Below are positions 28,515 to 40,412 of a stretch of DNA of 64,000 bases, piece after piece. The first letter of the stretch is position 1. Every line of letters starts with the position of its first letter. The notes beneath the pieces were generated by a model. The model made no database searches, was not told the origin of the DNA, and was given only the letters and a program-made list of their open reading frames with translations. Source of the DNA: Fulvia fulva (lineage: Eukaryota > Ascomycota > Dothideomycetes > Mycosphaerellales > Mycosphaerellaceae); contig NC_063021.1 in NCBI RefSeq assembly GCF_020509005.1, positions 1,302,001 to 1,366,000 of the forward strand. The letters run 5' to 3'. The position numbers were made by a program, and so were the translations under genes.

Positions 28515-31500
28515 TATAGATAGATAGATTTGTCATTCCCCTATTCTAGGACCCTATTCGGCCTATATAGGTATATATCTATTATTATATATAGAGGGAA
28601 ACCCGAATAGGTAAAAACCCTTCCCGCTCCTAACTTCTCCTTATCTAGATTAGCTTTCCCTCTAAACGTATATAGTCTATATTACTACCCCGCTAGCCCC
28701 CGCTCCTAGCCGGTCTTATCGCGCTACGCCGTATCCTCTCTTCCTATACTACTCCTACTAGGCGATACTATTCTAGCTAGCCCTTCTCTAGTATCGAGTT
28801 CGTAATACGCCGTAGGTCCTTAACGTTATTAAGAAGTGCCCTAATCGTCCGGTTCCTCGCCTTTACTATCTACTACCCCCTTCCTAGCGACTACCTCGGA
28901 TAGACGAGGAGTCCGTACCGTATATTCTAGGAGTAATAGCCGTAGGAGTAGCTAGTATTTATATATTCTAGAACCTTCCTTTATAATAGGTACCCCTAGA
29001 GGCCGATATGTTCGCTTCGTAGTTAGGTTACTATACTACTCTATACCCTTATAAGGCGGTAGTAGATAAGCTTTAAGGGGTACTTAACCGCGGATTTTAT
29101 AGCTAACTATTCCTTAGGTTATCCCGCTAGCTAAGGGCGTCTACTATACTCTATAACCTAGTTGTTCTACCTCTCTTTCTATAGTTGCTCTATAAACGAT
29201 TTCTTACCCTCCTATTATATTACTAGCTATACGTCCCTTACCCGGTAGCTCGGCTTATTTCCGGGTCGAATACCCTTATACGCTAGTACTAATTTACGGG
29301 TTCTTACGACTATACTAGCAACGACCTTCTATACTAGCTACTATATCTACTTGCCTAAGTAGGAGGTCCGTAGTCCCTAGATATATAGGTCAATTAGCGG
29401 TATAGCGGTCTCGTACTTAAGTATCCTTATTAGTATCGACTTATATACCCCGGTGACCTTCCTTAGGTATTAGTTTTAGATCTTTGCTAACGGCGCGACG
29501 AGTCCCTTTAATAGGTAGGCCCTCTCGCCTAAGGACTATACTTAGCTACTATAGGTAAGGACTAGCCGTATAATAGCCGTATATAGAAGTCGTAACTACC
29601 GAAAGTCCGCCCCCTATATAGACGTAGTAAGCCTCTAGTATAATGCTATATTCTGTTTAGCTTTCCGTAATATTACCTATACGTACTTCCTCTACCGTAG
29701 CGCCGGGTCTACCTATAGTCCGAGGATCCTAAGCTAATTTACCGGGTTAGTCGTATACCCCTATATCTAGATAGAAGCTTATATATTATAGAACCGTAGC
29801 CGGCGCGTAAAGTGTATTAGATTGTACTTTTCTAGAGCAAACCGAGCCCTATACCTCCTAGCCTAGCCCTCGTAGATCTTATATTTCTCTTCTAGTAGCC
29901 TATAGTTCTCCTTAGTTAAGGGCGACTACGCTAGGATGTTCGTGTCGTCTACGAAGCCGCTCGCAGCGGTGTTCTGGGATTCTAGGGCTGGGAGTAGCGT
30001 CGCTATAAAGAAGAGGAACAGAATAGGTACTAGCGTTGAGCCTTACGGGATTCTAGTATAGACTGCTTAAAATGGGCTTCTGTACTAGCCGACTAGGATC
30101 GACGTACTACGGTTTTAGAGGTAGGACCGTACGAAGTTAATAAGCTACTTAGGGAGTCCTTTCGACCTTAGGATATAGAGTAGCCGCGGGTATAATACGT
30201 AGTCAAAGGCTCCCGATATATCTAGGCTAAGTAAGGAAGCCACCTTGTCCCTATTCTTATACTAGATAGCCTTTACCTAAGAGGTAATAAGTTCTATCGC
30301 GGATAGCGTCGATCGCTATAGGCGCGTACCTATCTAGGTGTCCGGGAGTAGGGAGTATTCCTCTACCGCCTCGGAGAGTCTCGTTATAACTAGCTTCTTA
30401 AGCGCCTTCCTAAGAGTATTAAGGAGCGTAATTAGGCGGTACGACTTCACCTACGTATAGTCTTCCTTTTACGGCTTACGTAGGACTACTATCGTCGATT
30501 GTTTAAATACTATCGGGTAGTATCCGGTCTATAGGTAGGCGTTGAAGATCGCTATAGCTACTAGGGCTAGTTGATCTCTATACTTTTTTAGTAGCTCGTT
30601 TAGGATCCTATCCGGCCCCGGGGCTTTCTTCGCTAGTAACTTCCTAAGTATAGCGGTAATATCTCCCTCGGATATATCCTATTAGACCGTAATACTAGGG
30701 GCTAGGGGAGTAGAGCTATTTATATCGCTTAGATTAGCCTCGACTAGGGGCGGGAAGAACTTACTAGCTAGTAGACGCGCCTTAGCCTCGGGGTCGCTAA
30801 CCGGGCTACTAGGCGATTATAGCGCTAGGATAGAGAAGGAGGGGCCCTATATAGGGTCCTGTCGGGCCTATTTCGCTAGCTTCGATATCCTCGCTAGCTT
30901 GCCGGCGATTTCTTCTACTATAGCTCTCTAGCCGACTACTTTCTCCCTCCGTATCGTAGCTTTCTTCTATTAGTATACCTCCCTATATACGTTCTAGGCC
31001 TCCTCGCTATAGCTGCTCGTCTATACCCGGCGGGCTCTCCTTACTTCTCTTACTACCGTAGTATACTTCGGCGTCTAGTATAGTTTAGACTATGTCGTTA
31101 GTTAGGTAAGCGGAACGTAAAGTAAGGTCGCTTTTCTTATTTCGTCTATTAACCCTTAGACTACCTCGTCTATCTTGTCTTTACTATTATATTACTACTA
31201 CGCGATCTAGACTAGCCTCTCGGAGTTATCGAGGTACGCCTAGATATTAGCCTAGTAGGCCTTTCCCTAGTTTAGCTTAGGGGTTCTCGCTAGTATACGT
31301 TATATCTATATCGTAATAGAGGTCATAACTAGTATATAGTCTAACGACGCCTCGAGTTTATGTTCGATCCTATAGTAGGTTACTATATAGTAGTAGCTAT
31401 CTAAGATCTAGGAGAGGTCGATCGTGCCTTAGAGTCCCCCTCTCTTCTAGGTACCTAGGTCCTTCGGGGTATTAAGGGCAATTACGTTACTCGCTATTAA

Positions 31501-32048
31501 GTCGATTACTTCATCGGCTATAGGGTACGGCTATATAAGGCTTTCCTAGGAAGGATAGTATATATTAAAGTCTCCTACTACGATATAGTACCCTTGTCTC
31601 TTAAGCGTACTGTCTAGGTGTCTATAGACCCTAAGGTCGCGGCTAGCCCTCGAGGCTAGCGGTTATATATATAGGTTATATATCTAGGTACTACCTACGT
31701 AGAGGGAGGTAATATCGCCCCCGCCTTCTTTGTCTACGTAGTATACTACCTCCTAGTCGGATTCTAGTATGTCCTTACTAATATAGAAGTACGTACGGGG
31801 TCTACCGTCGCCTCGTAGGTATGTCGTATAGCCTAGTAACTTATAGGTCGTTAGTCTCTTATAGTACGGGTTAATCTATAGCTCCTAGATCACTAGGACG
31901 TAGTAGACGTACGGGTCCGCCTCGTATAGGAAATGGTTCTAGACTATATCCTTGCTATAGTTGACGTTATATAAGCTAATACTAAGCGTATCGAGGCTAG
32001 TTATCGTTATCGACAATCATTTCCTCTATAATGTCCTATATCCTACTA
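28515..32048 (-). mobile_element. RIP-ruined Tad1-like LINE copy A (3' tail and ORF2)
   Basis: A degenerate copy of the LINE preserved at 40,073-44,941, same orientation. Its 3' end carries the same GATAGATAGAT tail (about 28,518-28,528) followed by the related 3' untranslated stretch (GTAAAAACCC). ORF2 parts align by eye: around 30,601 the reverse-transcriptase approach (CCGGCCCCGGGGC) matches the intact LINE near 42,265, and an ORF2 start-like CAAT CAT lies at about 32,021. Every frame is broken by many TAG and TAA codons, and CA/TG are nearly absent, showing heavy RIP. The 5' part is interrupted at 32,048 by Gypsy element A; a continuation is proposed from 38,931. Confidence 0.8.
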
Positions 32049-32053
32049 CCTAG
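32049..32053. repeat. Target site duplication CCTAG, left copy
   Basis: CCTAG directly before the left LTR; the same five bases follow the right LTR at 38,926-38,930. A 5-bp duplication is normal for Ty3/Gypsy integrases. Confidence 0.85.
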
Positions 32054-32247
32054 TATTACGAGGCTATAGTACGAGAGTGTAGGGGTATAGTATTAATAAA
32101 GTCGATAGCTAAAGAGAGAAGTAGGTTCTAAGGTCGAGGCCTATACTTAAGGGCCGAGGTGTTACGAGTCGGCTTCGGGCTAAGCGTTACGTGATCTAAG
32201 GTTACGTGCCCCTTTACTAATCCTTTATATACGGAGCGGCTGTAACA
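32054..32247. repeat. LTR of Gypsy A, left copy
   Basis: 194 bp, beginning TATTACGAGG (TG mutated to TA) and ending GCTGTAACA. It matches the copy at 38,732-38,925 over its whole length; differences are nearly all C/T or G/A. Confidence 0.9.
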
Positions 32248-33151
32248 CTACCCTCCTTAAAACACCTTCGTCTCGAAGCGTGTGTCCTTGAATCTTCCTT
32301 AGTATATATACGAAGGCTTCGTTATCCTCTATACCGTCCGTCTTATCGAGTAGCTCTATCTAGGCCGTTTTAATTATATCCTCTATTATTATAGTAATGC
32401 CTCTACCCTTCGGCTTTGAATCTAGAATACGCTTAATCTCCTACGTTTTGAACGTGTTACCTATATTATCTATAACCTTAATTAGCGGGGGACGTATATT
32501 ATCCTCGGGATTCGCCGGTCGTAGAAGGTTCGCGTAGAACGAGTTATATACTCGTATACGGGTCTCGTCGAGGTTGACTCTATATACGCTCTGTCCTAGT
32601 ATAGCGGTAATAGTAACCGGTCCGTACTACTTTACGTCGAGCTTCTTAGATAGTCGCGATGACTTCTAGTTCTTAGTATTAATATAGACGCGGTCGCCTT
32701 CCTAGTATCTAGGCGGTACGGTACGGTATATATTTATATTATTAGCTTATAGGGTTTGATTATAACGGAGGCACTCGTATAGCTACTCGTAGAAGTCCTT
32801 TATCTACTATACGAAGCGCTCCGCTTTCTTAGTACTAATACGTTACTTAGTAGATATAAGGCGCCTCAGTAAGTTACTATTAAAGTTACTAGTACGCGGA
32901 TTATAGCTACGCTCGGCGAAGAATAGCAAAACACCTATAGCTTTAGTGATATAGTTATTCTTTACGAATTTAGTAAGTAGTAGCCAATCTACCTAATCGT
33001 TCTAAGCGTAGTTAGTAAAGGTACGGAGGTACTTTTCTATCTCCTTATTTATATTCTTAGATTAGCCGTCCGTTTTAGGATAGAAGGCGGTAGATAGTTT
33101 ATAATCTACGCCGACGAGCTCGTAGAGCCTACGCTAGAAAGTAGAAAGCTA

Positions 33152-33346
33152 TTAGCTGCCCCTATTAGTTATAATTGACAGAGGTAGGCCGTAGAGACGG
33201 TAGTAGTCCCGTACGAAGATATACGTAATATATTCTACGGTCATCTCCTTTACTAGGATTATATAAGAGCCCTTACCCGTATAGTTAGTAATAGTCAAAA
33301 CATCCGTATATATTATACCGTCGTAGCTACCTATACTTTCTAGCAA
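33152..33346 (-). pseudogene. Integrase-core remnant of Gypsy A
   Basis: Sixty-four codons without a stop, reading like the catalytic core of a Ty3/Gypsy integrase (SYDGIIYTDVLTI ... VRDYYRLYGLPLSIITNRGS). The start is only where the last upstream stop falls. It is a relic, not a gene. Confidence 0.7.
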
Positions 33347-36300
33347 GCTAACTACGAAGTCTATTACGATCTTATCCTAGAGCTTAAAGGGAATTAGTAG
33401 TAGTTTTAGTAGCCTAGGGTATTACGTCTACGAGGGTTTCGATAAGCGGTATTTATAGTACTTAAAGATCTTGTTACGGACGTATTACGATAGACTAGGC
33501 TAGACGAAGTCTCTAGTAATAAGCTCGTAGGTCTTCGCTCGTCCCGGGTAGCTAGCGGAAGGTATACTATAGTGAGCCTAGAACACCTTAAAGCGTAGAT
33601 TAGGTACATCCAGAACAAAAACGTTATAGCCGCCGTATCTATTCTTAATATATATTAATCCGCCTACGGCTACGGTATTAGTACCGTCTATACGGTATCG
33701 CCTTAGGAGCTAATATAGTTCTCCGGTATCTAGCTAACGTAACGCTTACTATATCTCTAATTTACCGTAGGCTATACGTACTTCTATTATTAGGTTACTA
33801 ACTTGTTACCCGGGGCGAATTTCTATAGGTAAGATATTAAGGAAGCGATGTTTAGGTAGTAGCGTTTATTCTTAGTACTATCGCCGTAGGTCGTTATTAC
33901 TAGCTAGAATGTCTTACGGACGACGAGTAAGCGTATCGGGCTTAATATTGCTTTTACTAGGGATATATACGATCTTAAAGTAGAACTATAATAAGAATTT
34001 AGACTAGCGTACCTACCGGCGGTTTAGTACCTTCGTACTTATAAACTATTCTAGGTTCTTATAATTAGAGTATACGAGGATAGGCTTGCCGCTCTCGTTA
34101 GTAAGGTGCTCGAAGTCGGTCTTATCGCCGTCGATGTCCCTAGACATAAGCTCCGGTTTCTACTCCTCGAACGCCTTAACGATAACAAGTAACTCCTTAT
34201 TATAGATGTTATAGTTATATTCCTATAGTGACATCTTCTTTGATATAAATATAACCGGGCGCTAAATACTATTATTACCCTTTTACGATATAATAGTAGC
34301 CGTAACGAAATCCGATACGTCCGTTTTAAGTTTAGTTTCTCTACTAGCTACGAAATGCGCGAGTACGATATTATCTTCTATAAAGGCTTGCTTTATACGG
34401 TCGAAGGCTTACTAATAGGTATTATCCTATAGCTAAGGTACGTCCTTCTTAGTAAGTTATATTATAGGATACGCGATACCTAAGTAGTTACGAATAAACC
34501 TACGATAGAAGTTATAGAATTCTAGGAATGACAAGATGTCCGTTAGGTTACGAGGGGTCTCCTATTCCTAAATCGTAGCGATCTTTTCCTTATCTATCTT
34601 AATCCTATTAGTACTAATAATAAGGCCTAGGTACTTAGTCTCCTAGACGTAGAACTCGTACTTATCAATATTAAGCTAGAGGCCGGCCTCCTAAAGCTTA
34701 GCTATTACCTTATCTATATACTCGATATACTCCTCGAGAGTGTCGCTAAAGATCAGAGCGTTATTAAGGTACGCGGAGGTAAAGTTATCGAGGTACTCTC
34801 GTAGGGCATCGTTAATATATAACTAGAACGTGCTAGGGGCATTGTATAATCTAAATGGTATAACTAAGCATTCGAACTGCCTATACCGTGTTATGAAGGC
34901 AGTCTTCTATTTATCGCCTTCTATAATACGTAGGCGATTAAATACGGTAATAACGTCGAGCTTAGTAAAGTACTTCTTCCTACTAATCCGGTTTAGGGTG
35001 TCTTAGATAAGCGGAATAGGGTACCTAGACTTGACTATAATAGTATTTAAAGCTCGGTAGTTAATACATACTCGTAGACCGCCGCCCGGTTTACGTATAA
35101 TAATAACTAGCGAAGCGGCCGGTAAATTACTACGCTAGATATTACCTTTCTCGAGCTAGTCGTCGACCTAAGCTTTTACTACCTTAGACTCTTTGTTAGA
35201 TATTAGATATAGGCGTTTAAAAGGTAGTCTAGTATCCTACTTTAGCTTAATCTCGTGATCTAAGCCTAGCCGATATAGAGGTAGCTTACTTAATTCTGCT
35301 TTTAAGAAGAGGTCCTTTCTATACTAGTAGTAGGCTAGCAACTTTGCTATATCGGCTTCCTTCTCCTTCCTATATAACTTCTCTATAAAGACATCGTAAT
35401 CTGCTACGCTTATAGCGTACACTTCCGCCTAGTACTCTTAGCGGTATCGTAGTATACGGTAATAGGAATCTTCGACGTATATAGCGTAGGCGAAGGTAGC
35501 TTTACTACCTATAACTTTTCGTGCTATTATAGTATATAGGCCTAATGCTTGTGTAGTTACGGGGTTAGCTACGCTCTTACTAGCGTAAGTCTCGCGCGGG
35601 TTAATCTATATCGTATAGACTTTAGCCCCCTTTATACGAGATAGCTTACGGAGTCCGTAGAGGCTAATTTACTTAATATCGCCTTTACTCGTATAGTACC
35701 TAATACGCTCTACGCTAACTCCTTCGATAGGTTAAGAGACCGGTATAGCGGAGATGTCTAGTCGTTCAAGGCTATTATAGTCTAGTAGAGGGGTTACTAG
35801 TGTTTCGGTAGGAGGTAAGACTATAGGTAGTATAATATCCTAGTAAAGGGAGTAGCTACGGTAGCTAGTATTATTAAATGTGATTCTATGTCGCTTCTAG
35901 TCCTTATAAGGGCTATGTTTTGCGTATAAACCTAAGCCTAACACGATATTGTAGTAAGTATCGGTAACTAGACACTTCACGATTTAGGTATAGCCCTATA
36001 GGTTAAGCTCGATATTTGTTACTTTTGAAATAATAGTAGGGGCTTACGAGCCGTCCCCTAGTCCGAGAGTAAAAGGTTTAATATTATATAAATAGAAGTT
36101 ATGTTTTTGCGCGTAGGAAGTGTTTACGAGTTTAGAGTTAGTACCGTTATCGAGAAAGGTATATATATAATATCTATTTGCCCTAACCTCTACTATAAAG
36201 TAATACGAGACTTCGGGTCCTTTATCTACTTCTATAGAGGGCGTGTTCGGACGGGCTTATAAGGAAAATGCCTATACTATTCTTATACCGTGATATTTAT

Positions 36301-38731
36301 GTTCGTGTTCGTGTTTGTAAGATAAGTAATAGTACTTATACTAATATAACACTTCCTATATCGGACTATTATCTATTACGCTTAGATAATAGTCTAGGCG
36401 TTTTCCGCCGGTAGTGCTACTACTATAGCGGTTAGACTATTATTAGCGGTCTTTCGCTTTAGGCGCTCGTAGGGGTCGAGTAGACAGCTAGTAACTCCTA
36501 AGGCGTGTCCGGTACCGCGGTACCGTAGGTAGCTACCGCTTATAATAATCTAGGTACGCTAATCTTAGGTAAGTAGTACGAGGTTCTTATATTGCTTAGG
36601 CCGGTCCTTCTATAGAAGCAAGGCCTAGTTAGTATACGGTAAGCGACTAAGCGGTATACTAGTATAAGCGGGAATCGCTAGCGGTATTACCTAGCCGATA
36701 GTAGGCGTAGTTATACCTAGCGTCGCGCCCGGAGGCTTACCGCTAGATAGCTTCTTATTGTCCTTATTGTCGTTAACCTTTCGAGGTAGGTCGATATCGA
36801 GCTAAGCTATCTCGCTCTCTAGGCAATAGCATTACGAAGCTAGGCCCTCGACTGTCTTAAATTCCGTAAGTCCTATAAGACGGGTACGGTACTTAAAGCT
36901 AAGCTTCTTCTTTAGCTTAAGAGCTTCCTACCTACGGCTTAAAGCTAGCGGTAGGCGAGCGCGTTCCTTCTAGTACTTAGCGTAGAATAGAGAGAACTTG
37001 TCTAATTCTCCTATCTTTAGAGCGTCTATATTATTATATACCGTACCTTCGGGGTTATAGTCGCCGAAGTTACGGTTAAGGAACTTAAGGGCTTTCTATA
37101 CGGACTTAAAGGGCTTACTAACTATATACTTTCCGATAAGGATCTTCTATAGAATATAGTTTCGAAGTATCTACTATACTAATCCGGTAGTATATTCTTA
37201 AACGAAGCGGAGGGCGGATAGTACGTCCTTAAAAGTCGAGACGGCGAACTTGTTACTAAGTTATATAGTCTACTCGTCGAGGCTTAGGGAGTCCTTACTA
37301 TAGTTCTTACTAGAGAACTTAGGCTTCGGTATATCGACGCGGCTACTAGTCTTAAAGTCCTTAGATATAGTAGGATTATAGCGGACTACGTCGACGCTAG
37401 TATCTACTATCTCGTAGTCCTCCTTAATAATAACTAGTTCCTTACTCTTCTTCTTATCCTTCTTCTTGCCCTTACTCTTACGCGGAGGTAGATCGACGTC
37501 GGAATCGGAGTCGGAGGATAAGTCGGATAAATCTAGATTAGATAAGTCGTAGACGCGCTACTTACGGTACTTACGGGCGGTAGGCTACTTCTTAGTCCCC
37601 TTATCGACAGGCTTATCGGCGGGCGTATTAGTAGGCTTATCGGCGGGCTTATTACTACGGCGGCGTCGTAACTCGAAGAGGGAACGAGCACTACGTTCCT
37701 TTAGTCTCTCGGTAGTACGGCTACGCTTAGCCTCCTCGAGTTCCTACTAGAGCGTCTAAATCTTCTATTATAGTCCTACTACGTCTATAGTAGTAGGTAG
37801 GGTCTTATTAGGTACGAGGCTATCGAATTCGGCTACCTTAGCCTTAAGTATACTAACTTCCTTCTTAGTAGACTTAGTATGATTATACTATTCGTCAGCC
37901 TGCTTCCTATACTTAGTTACGTCCTGCTTTACTTTACTTAAGTCCTCGTTTACTTATTCGAGGTCTTACTTATATTCCTACTTATACTTCGTAGTATATT
38001 ATAACTCGGTATATATATCCTTAAACTTCTTCTTATTTAGCTCGTTAGCCTTATATAACGCCGCCCTATCTAGGATAGCTTAGCGATGATCGGCTTCGAG
38101 CTTACGAAGTACGTATAAGATAGCTTCTAGTTAATTCTTAACGTAATCGTAAAGCTAGGTCGAGTCGAGTATACGTAGCTACTCGAGTAGGATACGCTAG
38201 GTACTACCGCGACCCTAGGCGTCTATAAAGTCAACGGCGAAGTCTTTTCGAGTATTATCGTAGGACCTATCGTCGTTCTAATACTTAATAATATCGCCCT
38301 CGTATAATAACGTAGTAAGGTTAAGAGTATCGGGGATTTCGAGCTATATCTCGTTACCTTCCTTCTCTTCTAGAAGCTAGTCGAGAATCGCGCGCTCCGT
38401 GTTAGCGTACTTAGTGTAGGGATCTAGTAGGACGGAGTCATCGGACTAGGTGTACTAATCGGCTCGCGTAGAGGTTCTAAGTTTCGAGTTAGTCGCGTAT
38501 AGCGTACGATACGTTAAGTATTCGCGCCGCCGCTAGAGCCGGTACCCTACGGTCTCGCTATACTATAAGTATAGTGCGCCCTTCTAGCGTCTTTACTAGG
38601 AGGGAGAGAGAGAGAGAGCACTACGCTTCTACGCTAGTACGAGTTAGGGATTTCGAGGAGTCGCGTTATCGCGATTTTTTAAGCTAAGCGGCGCTAAATA
38701 TAGTAGCGTCCTTATTAATAAGCTATCGAAG

Positions 38732-38925
38732 TGTTACGAGGCTATAGTACGAGAGTGTAGGGGTGTAGTATTAATAAAGTCGATAGCTAAAGAGAGAAGT
38801 AGGTTCTAAGGTCGAGGCCTATACTTAAGGGCCGAGGTGTTACGGGTCGGCTTTAGGCCGAGCGTCACGTGATCTGAGGTCACGTACCCCTTTGCTAATC
38901 CTTTACTTACGGAGCGGCCGTGACA
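38732..38925. repeat. LTR of Gypsy A, right copy
   Basis: 194 bp, TGTTACGAGG to CCGTGACA, with intact TG..CA ends. This copy keeps more CA and TG than the left one (for example GTCACGTGATCTGAGGTCACG), so the two LTRs were unequally mutated. Confidence 0.9.
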
Positions 38926-38930
38926 CCTAG
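38926..38930. repeat. Target site duplication CCTAG, right copy
   Basis: Identical to the five bases at 32,049-32,053. Confidence 0.85.
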
Positions 38931-40058
38931 CGCGTCCTAGTCTACGCCTATCGGTTATATACTAAAGGGGAGCCGGGCCTAGTTAGACTCCCTCGCCGTA
39001 GCTAGTAATAGGGTATTAATAGGCCCTACCGGCTATTCCGAGGGCGTAGACCTTAACTTAGCTCGAGGCTTAGGCGTCCTTCTTCTAAGAGTCTCCCCTA
39101 ACGCTACCGTTAACTAGCTTCTACTAGCCCTAGAACCGGCGTCTCTAATTATCTCTACCTCCTACTAACCGAGTTCTTCCTACCGGATCTCCTCTTCGAC
39201 TTCTCGTCGTATAGCTTTAGCGGCCTCGGCTCGTACTCTTAATGCCTATATACTAGACCTAGTTCGAGGATTCGGGTTCTTTATAATCCCTACTAGAGCT
39301 TTACCTCGAGATTTATTACTCTAGATTAGGTAGGCCTTAACCTTAACCTCGTCGTAGTTTATAATCCTACTCCCCTATAGAGCCGGTTCTTCTTCCTTAA
39401 ACTAGATCTAGTAACTACTAGCGGCCGTTAGTTACTACCTAGATCTAGTATCTTAAGGGCCGTATTCTATAAGGTGTCGGTTATTAGGTAGAGGTTTAGA
39501 GTAGTTAGTATTAAATAGGTACGAGTTACGTAGTAGTAGAAGACGGCGGATTATACGAAAGACGAAGAAGGACCTAATAGGATAGCGTATATCTATACAC
39601 AGTATCGCTAGTATTAGTATAGGTTAAGGATATAGGTATCTAGATGTTTCCTAGCCCGGGGCTAGGAAATATTAGTCACGTACTTAGTTACGTAATTATT
39701 AATCACGTAACTAAGTACGGGTCCACTAGACCTATATATTTCGCCCTGCTAGCCTATATATTCTTAATAGTTAGGAAGCTTTACGCTTAAGATACTAGTA
39801 TAATCTCGACCTATCTATTATTTCTAAAGCGTAGGGACTTTTATGTCCTTATTAAATAGAATCGGGCTATAGTGTTCCTTAACCTACGGAAGTATATAAA
39901 GGAGCTTAGGCTTACTATAGTCCCGTCGGAAGTTCAACTTAGGGGGATTTAGAGCGGTCTTCTTTCCTAGGTACTACTAGTTATTCGTCGCTAAAAAGAT
40001 ATACCCTTATAAGATAAGGAATAGTATCGCGGGATACCTATTAGCCTAATATTCTGTA
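38931..40058. other. RIP-altered DNA, probably LINE ORF1 remains then unidentified repeat
   Basis: The first 500 bases probably continue LINE copy A into ORF1, because they directly follow the interrupted end at 32,048 and are rich in Arg/Pro-type codons, but similarity is too eroded to be sure. From about 39,440 to the LINE tail nothing is recognisable except two inverted repeats at 39,647-39,669 and 39,679-39,719. Confidence 0.45.
39647..39719. repeat. Two adjacent inverted repeats (hairpins)
   Basis: The first is 23 nt (39,647-39,669) with arms TTTCCTAGCCC and GGGCTAGGAAA around a single base. The second has perfect 15-bp arms CGTACTTAGTTACGT (39,679-39,693) and ACGTAACTAAGTACG (39,705-39,719) around 11 bases, and the loop is itself nearly complementary. 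They could be internal hairpins of a small DNA transposon or of a LINE 3' region. Confidence 0.7.
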
Positions 40059-40072
40059 CTACTATAGTTATA
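40059..40072. repeat. Target site duplication of the LINE, left copy
   Basis: CTACTATAGTTATA, repeated exactly at 44,942-44,955. The 14-bp length is usual for LINE insertion. Confidence 0.8.
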
Positions 40073-40412
40073 GATAGATAGATAGATGATTCATTTACCC
40101 GTTGTGGTGCCCTCCGGCCCATGCGGGTTTATGTCTATATATGTTACTGCATAAGGTAGGAAACCTATTCCTAGGTAAAAACCTCCTCTCCTTCTCTAAT
40201 AGCTTCCTTGCCATGAGTTCTCAGTTTTCCTTCCATTAGGGTGCACTAGTGTCATGGTGGTTAGCCTCTGACTACCTTGTCTGCAACCCTAGAGTTGTCC
40301 CCCTCTTCCTGCTCTCCTCCTCCTTCTTTCTCTCCTCAATCCATCTCTCTGTTTCCCTAGCAAGAGAGAACTGCTCCAAAAATCCTTGGTGGATGATCCA
40401 CCTTGTAATTCT

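Larger units (their letters stand above)
32054..38925 (-). mobile_element. Complete but RIP-ruined Ty3/Gypsy LTR retrotransposon A
   Basis: A 6.87-kb element bounded by two 194-bp LTRs and a CCTAG target duplication. It reads on the reverse strand. Just inside the left LTR is a polypurine tract (reverse strand AAGGAGGGTAG). From right to left: gag-like region (about 38.7-36.4 kb), protease and reverse transcriptase (about 36-34.5 kb; the segment near 35,060 parallels the RT of the intact Gypsy element at 50,180), RNase H (about 34.3 kb) and integrase (about 33.9-33.1 kb). A surviving reverse frame at 33,152-33,346 still shows an integrase-core-like YRLYGLPLSIITNRGS, the second-Asp motif with the usual Asp changed to Asn. 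All frames are broken; CpA is almost gone. It sits inside LINE copy A, so it is younger than that LINE. Confidence 0.9.

Noticed and set aside
38600..38620. (GA)n microsatellite
   Set aside because: Short and ordinary; it survives RIP simply because it has no CpA or TpG.
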